A stretch of DNA of 64,000 bases from Stutzerimonas stutzeri (GCF_000219605.1 NC_015740.1:806001-870000); one strand, 5' to 3'; counted from the stretch's first letter, positions 43,556-54,182 are shown. Numbers and translations are program-made. Notes: generated from the letters alone by a model not told the origin.

Positions 43556-45043
43556 ATGAGAGTTTCTACGCTGTTCGAATGGAAGCGCCCCGAGATCCGG
43601 GCTCTGCACCTGACCTGGATCGCCTTCTACATTTGTTTCTTCGTCTGGTTCGGCATGGCGCCGCTGGCCTCGAGCATGCTGAAAAGCGTGAACTGGCTGA
43701 CGCCCGAAGACCTCAAGCTGTTCGCCATCGCCAACGTGGCGCTGACCATCCCGGCGCGCATCCTGGTCGGCATGGCGCTCGACCACTGGGGCCCGCGTCG
43801 GGTGTTCTCGGTGCTGCTGGTGGTCATGGCGATCCCGGCCCTGTTCTTCGCCTTCGGTGACAGCCGCACCCAGCTGCTGGTCTCGCGCCTGATCCTCAGC
43901 TCCATCGGCGCCAGCTTCGTGGTCGGCATTCACATGACCGCCATGTGGTTCAAGCCCAAGGACATCGGTTTCGCCGAAGGCTTCTATGCCGGCTGGGGCA
44001 ACTTCGGTTCCGCTGCTGCCGCCATGAGTCTGCCGGCCATCGCCATCCATGCCTTCGGTGGCCCGGAAGGCTGGCGTTGGGCTACGGCAAGCTCGGCCAT
44101 CATCATGGCGCTGTATGGCGTCTACTACTGGTTCGCCATTACCGACGGCCCCGCCGGCACCGTGCACCGCAAGCCGCACAAGGCCAGTGCGCTGGAAGTC
44201 AGCACCTGGGCCGACATGATCAAGCTGATCATCTGGACCATTCCCATGGTCGGTGTGCTCGCTGTCCTGGTCTGGCGCGTCGAGGGCATGGGCTACCTGG
44301 GCTCCACTGGCGCGCTGATCTGTTACGCGGCGATCGTGCTGGTGGTGGTGTTTCAGGTGGTGCAGATCCTGCGGGTCAACGTGCCGATCCTGAAGAAGGG
44401 CGTGCCGGAAGACGACAAGTACCCCTTCAACACCGTGGCTGCGCTGAACTCCACCTACTTCGCCAACTTCGGTGCCGAGCTGGCGGTGGTGTCGATGCTG
44501 CCGATGTTCTTCGAGCAGACCTGGGGGCTGACGCCGACCACCGCCGGCATCATCGCCGCCTCCTTCGCCTTCGTGAACCTGGTGGCGCGGCCCATGGGCG
44601 GCCTGGTCTCCGACCGCTTCGGTAACCGTCGCTTCGTGATGCTGGCGTACATGCTGGGGATCGCCGTCGGCTTCCTGCTGATGGGCCTGATGAACTCCAA
44701 GTGGCCGCTGATCGTGGCCGTGGCGATCACCGTGCTCTGCTCGGTATTCGTCCAGGGCGCCGAAGGCGCGACCTTCGGGATCATCCCGTCGATCAAGCGC
44801 CGCGTCACCGGGCAGATCTCCGGCATGGCCGGGGCCTACGGCAACGTCGGTGCCGTCTGCTACCTGACTCTGTTCACCTTCGTGACCCCATCGCAGTTCT
44901 TCATGGTGATCGCCGCCGGTGCCTTCGTCAGCTTCGGGCTCTGCCTGCTCTGGCTGAAGGAGCCCGAGGGCGCGTTCTCCGACGAGTACTACGTGTCCAG
45001 CGTCGACCGTGAGCTGGAGGCCCGCCAGAAGCTCGCGTCCTGA
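43556..45043 (+). CDS. NarK-type nitrate transporter (NarK1-like, group 1)
   Basis: 495 aa from the ATG at 43556 with GAGGAG. MFS with 12 helices; signatures FYAGWGNFGSAAAAMSLPA and QGAEGATFGIIPSIKRRVTGQISGMAGAYGNVGAV mark the NarK1 (nitrate/proton symport) class. Together with the preceding group 2 protein it gives the NarK1/NarK2 pair known from P. aeruginosa and, as a fusion, from Paracoccus. Here the order is group 2 first, then USP, then group 1. It supplies nitrate to NarGHI. Confidence 0.92.
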   Translation: MRVSTLFEWKRPEIRALHLTWIAFYICFFVWFGMAPLASSMLKSVNWLTPEDLKLFAIANVALTIPARILVGMALDHWGPRRVFSVLLVVMAIPALFFAFGDSRTQLLVSRLILSSIGASFVVGIHMTAMWFKPKDIGFAEGFYAGWGNFGSAAAAMSLPAIAIHAFGGPEGWRWATASSAIIMALYGVYYWFAITDGPAGTVHRKPHKASALEVSTWADMIKLIIWTIPMVGVLAVLVWRVEGMGYLGSTGALICYAAIVLVVVFQVVQILRVNVPILKKGVPEDDKYPFNTVAALNSTYFANFGAELAVVSMLPMFFEQTWGLTPTTAGIIAASFAFVNLVARPMGGLVSDRFGNRRFVMLAYMLGIAVGFLLMGLMNSKWPLIVAVAITVLCSVFVQGAEGATFGIIPSIKRRVTGQISGMAGAYGNVGAVCYLTLFTFVTPSQFFMVIAAGAFVSFGLCLLWLKEPEGAFSDEYYVSSVDRELEARQKLAS

Positions 45044-45148
45044 GATTTCACCGAACGAATGCGCCAGCCACGCCGGCTGGCGCAAGCCGAGATTGATAAG
45101 CCGACCGGTCGGGCCAGTGGTTCGCAACCGGAGTGAGGAGAGAAAACG

Positions 45149-48100
45149 ATGAGCCACTTGCTCGATCAACTGCGCTTCTTCAACAGGAAGCAAGGCGAGT
45201 TCGCCGATGGTCATGGTGAAACCCGCATCGAATCCCGCGACTGGGAGAACGTCTACCGCTCGCGCTGGCAGTACGACAAGATCGTGCGCTCGACCCACGG
45301 CGTGAACTGCACCGGTTCCTGCTCCTGGAAGATCTACGTCAAGAACGGCCTGATCACCTGGGAAACCCAGCAGACTGACTACCCGCGCACCCGCAACGAC
45401 CTACCCAACCACGAGCCACGCGGCTGCCCGCGCGGTGCCAGCTACAGCTGGTACATCTACAGCGCCAACCGCCTGAAGTACCCCAAGGTGCGCAAGCCGC
45501 TGCTCAAGCTGTGGCGTGAAGCACGGCGCAACATGACCCCGGTGGACGCCTGGGCCAGCATCGTCGAGGACAAGGCCAAGGCCGAGTCCTACAAGAGCAA
45601 GCGCGGCATGGGCGGCTTCATCCGCTCGAGCTGGGACGAAGTCAACGAGATCATCGCCGCGGCCAACGTCTACACCGTCAAGCAGTACGGTCCGGACCGC
45701 GTCATCGGCTTCTCGCCGATCCCGGCCATGTCCATGGTTTCCTACGCGGCCGGTAGCCGTTACCTGTCGCTGATCGGCGGCGTGTGCCTGTCGTTCTACG
45801 ACTGGTACTGCGACCTGCCGCCGGCCTCGCCGCAGATCTGGGGCGAGCAGACCGACGTGCCGGAATCGGCCGACTGGTACAACTCCAACTACATCATCGC
45901 CTGGGGCTCCAACGTCCCGCAGACCCGTACGCCGGACGCTCACTTCTTCACCGAGGTCCGCTACAAGGGCACCAAGACGGTCGCCATCACCCCGGACTAC
46001 GCCGAAGTCGCCAAGCTCACCGACCTCTGGCTCAATCCGAAGCAGGGCACCGACGCCGCGCTGGCCCAGGCCTTCGCCCACGTCATCTTCAAGGAATTCC
46101 ACCTGGAGAAGCCGAGCGAGTACTTCCGCGACTACGCCAAGCGCTACACCGACCTGCCGGTGCTGGTGCGCCTGAACGAGAAGGACGGCAGCTACATCGC
46201 CGACCGCTTCCTGCGCGCCTCCGACCTGGCCGACAACCTCGGCCAGGAAAACAACCCCGAGTGGAAGACCATCGCCGTCGACGGCAGCACCGGCGAGCTG
46301 GTTTCGCCGCTGGGTTCGATCGGTTACCGCTGGGGCGAGAAGGGCAAGTGGAACATCGAGGCCCGCGAAGGCAAGGACGGTCGTGATGTCGACCTCTCCC
46401 TGACCCAGATCGAGGGCGGCGAGACGGCCGAGGTCGCCTTCCCGTACTTCGGCGGCATCCTCCACGAGCACTTCCAGCACGCCGAAGGCGAAAGCATCCA
46501 GCTGCGCCGCGTGCCGGTCCGCACCATCACCCTGGCCGACGGCAGCACCACCAAGGTCGCCACCGTGTTCGACCTGATGGCTGCCAACCTGGGTATCGAC
46601 CGTGGTCTGGGTGGCGGCAACGTCGCTTCCAGCTACGACGACGCCAGCGTGCCCGGCACTCCGGCCTGGCAGGAAGTCATCACTGGCGTGTCCCGCGAGA
46701 AGGCCATCCAGATCGCCCGTGAATTCGCCGACAACGCCGACAAGACCCATGGCCGGTCCATGATCATCGTCGGTGCGGCGATGAACCACTGGTACCACAT
46801 GGACATGAACTACCGCGGCCTGATCAACATGCTGATGTTGTGCGGTTGCGTCGGTCAGACCGGTGGTGGCTGGGCGCACTACGTGGGTCAGGAGAAGCTG
46901 CGTCCGCAGTGTGGCTGGCTGCCGCTGGCCTTCGGCCTCGACTGGAGCCGTCCGCCGCGCCAGATGAACGGCACCAGCTTCTTCTACAACCACAGCTCGC
47001 AGTGGCGCCACGAGAAGATGAGCATCCACGAAGTGCTCTCGCCGCTGGCCGACAAGTCGCAGTTCCCCGAGCACATGCTCGACTACAACATCCGCGCCGA
47101 ACGCGCCGGCTGGCTGCCGAGCGCACCGCAGCTCAACCGCAACCCGCTGCAGATCTGCCGTGATGCCGAGGCGGCCGGCATGTCGCCGGTCGACTACGTC
47201 ACCCAGTCGCTGAAGGACGGCTCGCTGAAGTTCGCCTGCGAACAGCCGGACAATCCGGATAACTTCCCGCGCAACATGTTCGTCTGGCGCTCCAACCTCC
47301 TGGGCAGTTCGGGCAAGGGCCACGAGTACATGCTCAAGTACCTCCTGGGCACCAAGAACGGCGTGATGAACGAAGACCTGGGCAAGCGCGCCGACGGCTT
47401 CAAGCCGACCGAGGCCGAATGGCAGGACGAGGGCGCCATCGGCAAGCTCGATCTGGTCACCACCCTCGACTTCCGCATGTCCTCGACCTGCGTGTACTCC
47501 GACATCGTTCTGCCGACCGCGACCTGGTACGAGAAGGACGACATGAACACCTCGGACATGCACCCCTTCATCCACCCGCTGTCGGCGGCGATCGACCCGG
47601 CCTGGGAAGCCAAGTCCGATTGGGAGATCTACAAGGGCATCGCCAAGGCCTTCTCGAAGATGGCCGAAGGTCAGCTGGGCGTGGAGAAGGACCTGGTCAC
47701 CGTGCCGCTCCTGCACGACAGCCCCGGCGAACTGGCGCAGCCGTTCGGCGGTACCGACTGGAAGACCGCTGGCGTCGATCCGCAGCCGGGCAAGAACTGC
47801 CCGAACATGGCCGTGGTCGAGCGCGACTACCCGGCCACCTACAAGAAGTTCACCTCCCTCGGCCCGCTGCTCGACAAGCTCGGCAACGGCGGCAAGGGCA
47901 TCAACTGGAACACCCAGGATGAAGTCGATTTCCTCGGCGAGCTGAACTACAAGGTGCGCGACGAGGGCGTCAGCCAAGGGCGTCCGCAGATCGAATCGGC
48001 CATCGATGCTGCCGAGGTCATCCTCAGCCTGGCACCGGAAACCAACGGTCACGTTGCCGTGAAGGCCTGGGCCGCGCTGTCGGAATTCACCGGCCGCGAC

Positions 48101-48907
48101 CACAGCCACCTGGCGCTGCCCAAGGAGCACGAGGCGATCCGCTTCCGTGACATCCAGGCGCAGCCGCGCAAGATCATCTCCAGCCCGACCTGGTCAGGCC
48201 TGGAAGACGAGCATGTGTCGTACAACGCCGGCTACACCAATGTTCACGAGCTGATCCCGTGGCGCACCATCACCGGTCGCCAGCAGTTCTTCCAGGATCA
48301 CCCCTGGATGCAGGCCTTCGGCGAGCAGCTGATGAGCTACCGGCCGCCGATCAACACCCGCACGATCGATTACGTGAAGGGCAAGAAGAGCAACGGCAAC
48401 CCCGAGATCGTCCTGAACTGGATCACCCCGCACCAAAAGTGGGGCATCCACAGCACCTACTCGGACAACCTGATCATGCTGACCCTGAGCCGTGGCGGCC
48501 CGATCGTGTGGATGTCCGAAGTCGACGCCAAGAAGGCCGGCATCGAGGACAACGACTGGATCGAGTGCTTCAACGCCAACGGCGCCCTGACCGCCCGCGC
48601 GGTGGTCAGCCAGCGCGTGATGGAAGGCATGGTGATGATGTACCACGCCCAGGAACGCATCGTGAACGTGCCGGGCGCCGAGAGCACCAAGACCCGCGGC
48701 GGCCACCACAACTCGGTGACCCGTGTGGTGCTCAAGCCCACCCACATGATCGGCGGCTACGCCCAGCAGGCGTACGGCTTCAACTACTACGGCACCGTGG
48801 GTTGCAACCGTGACGAGTTCGTCGTGGTGCGCAAGATGGCCAAGGTCGACTGGCTCGACGGCCCGAACGGCAACGACCTGCCGCAACCCCTGCCGCAAGA
48901 TATCTGA
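45149..48907 (+). CDS. narG: Respiratory nitrate reductase alpha subunit
   Basis: 1252 aa. Molybdo-bis-MGD subunit; the FS0 cluster ligands HGVNCTGSC (H50, C54, C58) lie at the N-terminus followed by NHEPRGCPRG; QTDVPESADWYNSNY holds the Asp that binds molybdenum. No twin-arginine signal is present, as expected for the cytoplasmic-facing Nar enzyme. It reduces nitrate to nitrite with electrons from NarH/NarI. It starts 105 nt after the narK1-type gene; the short GCCAGCcacGCCGGCTGGC hairpin at 45062-45081 lies in that gap. Confidence 0.98.
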   Translation: MSHLLDQLRFFNRKQGEFADGHGETRIESRDWENVYRSRWQYDKIVRSTHGVNCTGSCSWKIYVKNGLITWETQQTDYPRTRNDLPNHEPRGCPRGASYSWYIYSANRLKYPKVRKPLLKLWREARRNMTPVDAWASIVEDKAKAESYKSKRGMGGFIRSSWDEVNEIIAAANVYTVKQYGPDRVIGFSPIPAMSMVSYAAGSRYLSLIGGVCLSFYDWYCDLPPASPQIWGEQTDVPESADWYNSNYIIAWGSNVPQTRTPDAHFFTEVRYKGTKTVAITPDYAEVAKLTDLWLNPKQGTDAALAQAFAHVIFKEFHLEKPSEYFRDYAKRYTDLPVLVRLNEKDGSYIADRFLRASDLADNLGQENNPEWKTIAVDGSTGELVSPLGSIGYRWGEKGKWNIEAREGKDGRDVDLSLTQIEGGETAEVAFPYFGGILHEHFQHAEGESIQLRRVPVRTITLADGSTTKVATVFDLMAANLGIDRGLGGGNVASSYDDASVPGTPAWQEVITGVSREKAIQIAREFADNADKTHGRSMIIVGAAMNHWYHMDMNYRGLINMLMLCGCVGQTGGGWAHYVGQEKLRPQCGWLPLAFGLDWSRPPRQMNGTSFFYNHSSQWRHEKMSIHEVLSPLADKSQFPEHMLDYNIRAERAGWLPSAPQLNRNPLQICRDAEAAGMSPVDYVTQSLKDGSLKFACEQPDNPDNFPRNMFVWRSNLLGSSGKGHEYMLKYLLGTKNGVMNEDLGKRADGFKPTEAEWQDEGAIGKLDLVTTLDFRMSSTCVYSDIVLPTATWYEKDDMNTSDMHPFIHPLSAAIDPAWEAKSDWEIYKGIAKAFSKMAEGQLGVEKDLVTVPLLHDSPGELAQPFGGTDWKTAGVDPQPGKNCPNMAVVERDYPATYKKFTSLGPLLDKLGNGGKGINWNTQDEVDFLGELNYKVRDEGVSQGRPQIESAIDAAEVILSLAPETNGHVAVKAWAALSEFTGRDHSHLALPKEHEAIRFRDIQAQPRKIISSPTWSGLEDEHVSYNAGYTNVHELIPWRTITGRQQFFQDHPWMQAFGEQLMSYRPPINTRTIDYVKGKKSNGNPEIVLNWITPHQKWGIHSTYSDNLIMLTLSRGGPIVWMSEVDAKKAGIEDNDWIECFNANGALTARAVVSQRVMEGMVMMYHAQERIVNVPGAESTKTRGGHHNSVTRVVLKPTHMIGGYAQQAYGFNYYGTVGCNRDEFVVVRKMAKVDWLDGPNGNDLPQPLPQDI

Positions 48908-48918
48908 GGAATAAGGCC

Positions 48919-50457
48919 ATGAAGATTCGTTCACAAGTAGGCATGGTCCTGAACCTGGACAAGTGCATCGGCTGCCACACCTGCTCGATCACCTGCAAGA
49001 ACGTCTGGACCAGCCGCGAAGGCATGGAATACGCCTGGTTCAACAACGTCGAGACCAAGCCCGGCATCGGCTACCCGAAGGAGTGGGAAAACCAGGACAA
49101 GTGGAAGGGCGGCTGGGTGCGCAACGGCGACGGCACCATCAACCCGAAGATCGGCGGCAAGTTCCGCGTGCTGGCGAACATCTTCGCCAACCCGGACCTG
49201 CCGACGATCGACGACTACTACGAGCCGTTCGACTTCGACTACCAGAACCTGCACACCGCGCCGATCTCCGAACATCAGCCGGTGGCGCGTCCGCGCTCGC
49301 TGATCTCCGGTCAGCGCATGGAGAAGATCGAGTGGGGCCCGAACTGGGAAGAGATTCTCGGTACCGAGTTCGCCAAGCGCCGCAAGGACAAGAACTTCGA
49401 CAAGGTGCAGGCCGACATCTACGGCCAGTACGAAAACACCTTCATGATGTACCTGCCGCGCCTGTGCGAGCACTGCCTGAACCCGGCCTGCGCCGCGTCC
49501 TGCCCGAGCGGTGCGATCTACAAGCGCGAGGAGGATGGCATCGTCCTCATCGACCAGGAGAAGTGCCGCGGCTGGCGGATGTGCATCAGCGGCTGCCCGT
49601 ACAAGAAGATCTACTTCAACTGGAAGAGCGGCAAATCCGAGAAGTGCATCTTCTGCTTCCCGCGCATCGAGGCCGGCATGCCGACCGTCTGTGCCGAGAC
49701 CTGCGTGGGCCGCATCCGCTACCTCGGCGTGCTGCTGTACGACGCCGACCGCATCCATGAAGTGGCCAGCACCGTCAACGAGCAGGACCTGTACGCCAAG
49801 CAGCTGGAGATCTTCCTCGATCCGTTCGACCCGAAGGTCATCGAGCAGGCGCTCAACGACGGCGTTCCGATGTCGGTGATCGAAGCCGCGCAGAAGTCGC
49901 CGGTATACAAGATGGCGGTGGACTGGAAGCTGGCCCTGCCGCTGCATCCGGAATACCGCACGCTGCCGATGGTGTGGTACGTGCCGCCGCTGTCGCCGAT
50001 CCAGAACGCCGCCAGCGCCGGTCACGTCAGCATGGACGGCGTGCTGCCGGACGTCGACAGCCTGCGCATCCCGCTGCGCTATCTGGCCAACCTGCTCACC
50101 GCAGGCGACGAGGAGCCGGTCAAGCTGGCGCTCAAGCGCATGCTCGCCATGCGTGCCTACAAGCGCGCCGAGCAGGTCGATGGCGTGCAGGACCTCAAGG
50201 TGCTGGAGAGCGTCGGCCTGTCGGTGGCCCAGGTGGAGGACATGTACCGCTACCTGGCCATCGCCAACTACGAGGACCGCTACGTGATCCCGACCGCGCA
50301 CCGCGAAGAGGCCATGAGCGACGCCTTCGCCGAGCGCTCCGGTTGCGGCTTCAGCTTCGGCAGCGGCTGCTCGGGCGCCTCGGACACCAACATGTTCGGC
50401 GCCAGGAAGGCCAACCGCCGCGACATCATCAAGACCGTCCAGCTGTGGGAGGACTGA
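48919..50457 (+). CDS. narH: Respiratory nitrate reductase beta subunit
   Basis: 512 aa. Four cysteine groups for iron-sulfur clusters: CIGCHTCSITCKNVW, CEHCLNPACAASCPSGA, CRGWRMCISGCPYKK (the Trp replaces one Cys, giving the [3Fe-4S] centre) and CIFCFPRIEAG ... CAETC. It passes electrons from NarI haems to NarG. An extra Cys pair near the C-terminus (SGCGFSFGSGCSG) is also seen in other pseudomonad NarH. 11 nt after narG. Confidence 0.98.
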   Translation: MKIRSQVGMVLNLDKCIGCHTCSITCKNVWTSREGMEYAWFNNVETKPGIGYPKEWENQDKWKGGWVRNGDGTINPKIGGKFRVLANIFANPDLPTIDDYYEPFDFDYQNLHTAPISEHQPVARPRSLISGQRMEKIEWGPNWEEILGTEFAKRRKDKNFDKVQADIYGQYENTFMMYLPRLCEHCLNPACAASCPSGAIYKREEDGIVLIDQEKCRGWRMCISGCPYKKIYFNWKSGKSEKCIFCFPRIEAGMPTVCAETCVGRIRYLGVLLYDADRIHEVASTVNEQDLYAKQLEIFLDPFDPKVIEQALNDGVPMSVIEAAQKSPVYKMAVDWKLALPLHPEYRTLPMVWYVPPLSPIQNAASAGHVSMDGVLPDVDSLRIPLRYLANLLTAGDEEPVKLALKRMLAMRAYKRAEQVDGVQDLKVLESVGLSVAQVEDMYRYLAIANYEDRYVIPTAHREEAMSDAFAERSGCGFSFGSGCSGASDTNMFGARKANRRDIIKTVQLWED

Positions 50458-50460
50458 GCC

Positions 50461-51216
50461 ATGCGCATCCTTAAAGTGATTTCCCTGCTGCTGGACTATC
50501 CCGACCAGCACCTGCGCGACGGCCATGCCGAACTGGCTCAGGCCATCGGTTCGGCCCGCGAGATCAGCCCGGAGCAGCGCATCGCGCTGCGCCGCCTGCT
50601 CGACGAGCTGACCGAAGACGACCTGATGGACGTGCAGGAGCGCTACACCGACCTGTTCGACCGCGGCCGTTCACTGTCGCTGCTGCTGTTCGAGCACGTG
50701 CATGGCGAGTCCCGCGATCGCGGCCAGGCCATGGTCGACCTGATGGCGCAGTACACCGAGGCCGGTTTCGAAATCGGCGTACGCGAGCTGCCGGACTACA
50801 TCCCGCTGTACCTCGAGTACCTCGCCACCCGCGATGACCTCGAGGCCCGCGAGGGTCTGGCCGACGTGTCGCACCTGCTGGCTCTGCTGGCAGCGCGTCT
50901 GCAGGAACGCGAGAGCCCGCATGCCGCGTGCTTCACCGCACTGCTGCAGATCGCCGGCGAGCCGGTGCAGGAAACCCTGGCCAGCCTGCAGGAGCAGGTC
51001 GCCGCCGAAGAGCGCGACGACTCGCTGGAGGCGCTGGACAAGATCTGGGAGGAGGAGCAGGTCAACTTCCTCCAGGCCGAGCAGCAGGATCGCTGCCCAT
51101 CCATGCCGAGCGGGCCGGGTAAGGCTCGCGAGGAAAGCCCGGTGCCGCTGCACTGGACCGATTTCAAGCATGACGGGCAGGCCGCCGCGCTCGCCCAGGA
51201 GGTGCGCAATGTCTAA
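50461..51216 (+). CDS. narJ: Nitrate reductase assembly chaperone NarJ
   Basis: 251 aa. TorD/NarJ-type all-helical chaperone with LDYPDQHLRDG, YTDLFDRGRSLSLLLFEHVHGESRDRGQAM and PDYIPLYLEYLA, typical of NarJ. It binds apo-NarG and aids molybdenum-cofactor loading and membrane attachment. 3 nt after narH; its end overlaps narI by 8 nt. Confidence 0.96.
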   Translation: MRILKVISLLLDYPDQHLRDGHAELAQAIGSAREISPEQRIALRRLLDELTEDDLMDVQERYTDLFDRGRSLSLLLFEHVHGESRDRGQAMVDLMAQYTEAGFEIGVRELPDYIPLYLEYLATRDDLEAREGLADVSHLLALLAARLQERESPHAACFTALLQIAGEPVQETLASLQEQVAAEERDDSLEALDKIWEEEQVNFLQAEQQDRCPSMPSGPGKAREESPVPLHWTDFKHDGQAAALAQEVRNV

Positions 51217-52000
51217 CTTCAATTTCCTGCTGTTCGGGGTCTACCCCTACATCGCCCTGGCCATCTGCCTGATCGGCAGCTGGGCGCGCTTCGACCTGTC
51301 GCAATACAGCTGGAAGGCCGGCTCGAGCCAGATGCTGTCGAACAACCGCATGCGCCTGGCGAGCAACCTGTTCCACGTCGGCATCATCTTCATCCTGGCC
51401 GGTCACTTCGTCGGCCTGCTGATGCCCGAGGCGCTGTATCACCACTTCATCACCAGCGGTCAGAAGCAGATCGTGGCGATGGTGTCCGGTGGCTTCTTCG
51501 GCATCCTCTGCCTGATCGGCCTGGTGATGCTGATCCATCGCCGGCTGACCGACGCGCGTGTGCGGGCCACCTCCAACACCAGCGACGTGATGATCCTGTT
51601 CGTGCTGCTGGCGCAGCTGGTGCTGGGGCTGCTGACCATCGTCGCCTCCACCGGCCACCTGGACGGTTCGGTGATGGTGCTGCTGGGCACCTGGGCACAG
51701 AGCCTGGTCACCCTGCAGCCGGTCAAGGCCGCAGGCGCCATCGAGTCGGTCAGCGTCATCTACAAGCTGCACGTGTTCCTCGGCATGACCCTGTTCGTGC
51801 TGTTCCCCTTCACCCGTCTGGTGCACATCGTCAGCGCGCCGGTGTGGTACCTGGGCCGGCGCTACCAGATCGTCCGGCAGAAGGGCGTCAAGCCGGCCAT
51901 GCCGCGTCCGCAGCGCCCGCGCACCTACGAAGCACCGGTACGCGAAACTGCCGTGCCGTCCGCCGTGCCTGCCACGGCAAAGAGCAAGAGCCCGGTATGA
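51209..52000 (+). CDS. narI: Respiratory nitrate reductase gamma subunit (cytochrome b)
   Basis: 263 aa from the ATG at 51209 within the narJ end. Five membrane helices; His residues for the two b haems lie in LFHVGIIFILAGHFVG and YKLHVFLG ... RLVHIVSAP. It takes electrons from quinol. About 35 residues longer than E. coli NarI at the cytoplasmic C-terminus (basic, Pro/Ala-rich tail). Confidence 0.96.
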   Translation: MSNFNFLLFGVYPYIALAICLIGSWARFDLSQYSWKAGSSQMLSNNRMRLASNLFHVGIIFILAGHFVGLLMPEALYHHFITSGQKQIVAMVSGGFFGILCLIGLVMLIHRRLTDARVRATSNTSDVMILFVLLAQLVLGLLTIVASTGHLDGSVMVLLGTWAQSLVTLQPVKAAGAIESVSVIYKLHVFLGMTLFVLFPFTRLVHIVSAPVWYLGRRYQIVRQKGVKPAMPRPQRPRTYEAPVRETAVPSAVPATAKSKSPV

Positions 52001-52080
52001 CCCTTGCCGGCTGACGCCCACGCGTCAGCCGGTCTGGCCGATCGGATCGAAGCTTCAAGCGTCTTATCGAGGTAATCATC

Positions 52081-53037
52081 ATGGGTTGTGGATGTGGTGG
52101 AAGCACGGGTGGTGGCGGCTGCGGTGGCGGCGCCCGCCCGGAAATCGAAGTGCCGGCCGAGGCCCCTCTTTTCGAGGAGCTGCCGCATGAAGAAGAACAC
52201 CAGCCCGCCGAGGAGCAGGCCTCCGGCGAGCCGCTGCTGATCGCCAGCAGCGAGCAGGAGTGGCCGCGGGTGCGGGTCAACGGGGTGGCGATCGCGCCCC
52301 AGGCCATCGCCCAGGAATTGCAGTATCACCCCGCCGAGAGCCGCGACGAGGCGGTCTTTCTGGCGACCCAGGCACTGGTGGTGCGCGAGCTGTTGCAGCA
52401 GCGCATCGCCGAACTCGGCCTGGTGGTGCGTGCTGAATTCGGTGAAAGCGAGGAAGAAGCGGCCACCCGCACGCTGATCGAACAGGAAGTGCCGCTGCCG
52501 CTGGCCGACGAGGCGGCCTGTCAGCAGTACTACAACGGCAACCGTCAGCGCTTCTTCAGCGCGCCGCTGCTGGCCGCGCGGCACATCCTGCTGGCCTGTC
52601 CGGGGGATGACGCCGAAGCGCGCAGCCTGGCGCGGGAACAGGCGCTGGGCCTGTTGCAGCAACTGCAGGCGGCGCCGCAACGCTTCGCCGAGCTCGCGTT
52701 GCAGCATTCGGCCTGTCCGTCCAAGGAGCAGGGCGGGGCGCTTGGGCAGATCAGCAAGGGCCAGACCGTGCCGGAGTTCGAGCGCCAGCTGTTCCGTCTG
52801 CCGGTCGGCCTCTGCCAGCAGCCGCTGGAAAGCCGCTATGGCTACCATCTGGTGTTCGTCGACCAGCGTATCGAGGGCGAGCAATTGCCCTATGAGATCG
52901 TCGCCGGAACGATTCGCGCCGAACTCAACCAGCGTGTCTGGCAGATCGGCGTCAGCCAGTACCTGCAGAACCTGGTGGGGGCGGCGAACATCGAAGGCAT
53001 TCACCTGCAGGGCGCGGAAACGCCACTGATGCAATGA
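52081..53037 (+). CDS. Parvulin-type peptidyl-prolyl isomerase linked to nar operon
   Basis: 318 aa. The N-terminus [17 protein letters not shown] is rich in Gly and Cys (C3, C5, C14) and is followed by an acidic linker. Residues about 65-150 form a SurA/NifM-like helical region, and 160-255 a parvulin domain ([51 protein letters not shown]). No export signal, so cytoplasmic. Homologues follow narI in P. aeruginosa. By analogy with NifM it may help fold or load an Nar subunit; that is inference. Confidence 0.88.
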   Translation: MGCGCGGSTGGGGCGGGARPEIEVPAEAPLFEELPHEEEHQPAEEQASGEPLLIASSEQEWPRVRVNGVAIAPQAIAQELQYHPAESRDEAVFLATQALVVRELLQQRIAELGLVVRAEFGESEEEAATRTLIEQEVPLPLADEAACQQYYNGNRQRFFSAPLLAARHILLACPGDDAEARSLAREQALGLLQQLQAAPQRFAELALQHSACPSKEQGGALGQISKGQTVPEFERQLFRLPVGLCQQPLESRYGYHLVFVDQRIEGEQLPYEIVAGTIRAELNQRVWQIGVSQYLQNLVGAANIEGIHLQGAETPLMQ

Positions 53038-53054
53038 CGGCGGCTTGGCCCTGC

Positions 53055-53127
53055 GTCGGGTGGATGATGCTTCACCACCCACCACGCGGGGCCCACGGTG
53101 GATGAAAAAGTGTCATCCACCCTACGA
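53055..53127. repeat. Dispersed GTAGGGTGg-type repeat, copy 4
   Basis: Starts GTCGGGTGGATGATGC and ends GTCATCCACCCTACGAG, inverted ends as in copies 1-3, with CCACGCGG inside. It fills the gap between the isomerase gene and moaA. Confidence 0.7.
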
Positions 53128-53146
53128 GGCTTCAGAGGTGTTATCG

Positions 53147-54136
53147 ATGACTCAACTACGCGATGCCCACAACCGCCAGATCGACTACCTGCGCATGTCG
53201 GTCACCGACCGCTGCGACTTCCGCTGCGTCTACTGCATGGCCGAGGACATGACCTTCCTGCCGCGCCAGCAGGTGCTCGGTCTGGAGGAGCTGGAGCGCA
53301 TCGCGCGCATCTTCGTCGGGCTGGGCGTGAAGAAGATTCGCCTCACCGGCGGCGAGCCGCTGGTACGCCAGGGCATCGTCGGTCTCTGCGAGCGCATCGC
53401 GGCCTTGCCCGGTCTGCGTGAACTGGTGATGACCACCAACGGCTCGCAGCTGGTCAGGCTCGCCGCACCGCTGGCACGGGCCGGGGTCAAGCGGCTGAAC
53501 ATCAGTCTGGATAGTCTGGACGCCGAGAAATTCCACGCCATTACCCGCACCGGCCAGCTGCAGCAGGTGCTCGACGGCATCGATGCGGCGCGCGCCGCCG
53601 GCTTCGAGCGGATCAAGCTCAATGCCGTGGTGATGAAGGGCCGCAACGCCGAGGAAGTCGCCGACCTGGTGGACTTCGCCATCGCCGGCGGGCTGGACCT
53701 GAGCTTCATCGAGGAAATGCCGCTGGGCGATGTCGGCCGTTCGCGCGGCGAGAGCTTCTGCTCCAGCGACGAGGTCAAGGCGCTGATCGCCGAGCGTCAC
53801 GCGCTGATCGATTCGGCCGAGCAGAGCGGCGGGCCGGCGCGCTATGTGCGCCTGCCGGAGCACCCGCAGACGCGCATCGGCTTCATCTCGCCGCATTCGC
53901 ACAACTTCTGCGCCACCTGCAACCGCGTGCGGCTGACCGTGGAAGGTCGCCTGCTGCTGTGCCTGGGCCACGAGCATTCCATCGACCTGCGCGCACTGCT
54001 GCGCCGCCACCCGACCAGCGACCAGCCGGTGATCGACGCCATTCACGCCGCGCTGCAACGCAAACCGCTGCGTCACGAATTCTCCAGCGGCGGCGAGGTC
54101 CAGGTATTGCGCTTCATGAACGCCAGCGGCGGTTGA
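53147..54136 (+). CDS. moaA: GTP 3',8-cyclase (molybdenum cofactor biosynthesis protein A)
   Basis: 329 aa from the ATG at 53147 with AGAGG upstream. Radical-SAM motif CDFRCVYC; second Fe-S site CATCNRVRL ... [16 protein letters not shown]; and the C-terminal Gly-Gly (ASGG) required for activity. First step of Moco synthesis from GTP. Linked to narGHJI as expected, since NarG needs Moco. Confidence 0.97.
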   Translation: MTQLRDAHNRQIDYLRMSVTDRCDFRCVYCMAEDMTFLPRQQVLGLEELERIARIFVGLGVKKIRLTGGEPLVRQGIVGLCERIAALPGLRELVMTTNGSQLVRLAAPLARAGVKRLNISLDSLDAEKFHAITRTGQLQQVLDGIDAARAAGFERIKLNAVVMKGRNAEEVADLVDFAIAGGLDLSFIEEMPLGDVGRSRGESFCSSDEVKALIAERHALIDSAEQSGGPARYVRLPEHPQTRIGFISPHSHNFCATCNRVRLTVEGRLLLCLGHEHSIDLRALLRRHPTSDQPVIDAIHAALQRKPLRHEFSSGGEVQVLRFMNASGG

Positions 54137-54182
54137 CTGCCCGCGCCGAACGGGCTGCGGGCCGACCGTTTTATTCGCTACC

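Noticed and set aside
45401..48130. 909-codon minus-strand frame opposite narG
   Set aside because: narG is unmistakable on the plus strand; the antisense frame shows only composition-driven sequence and no ribosome site.
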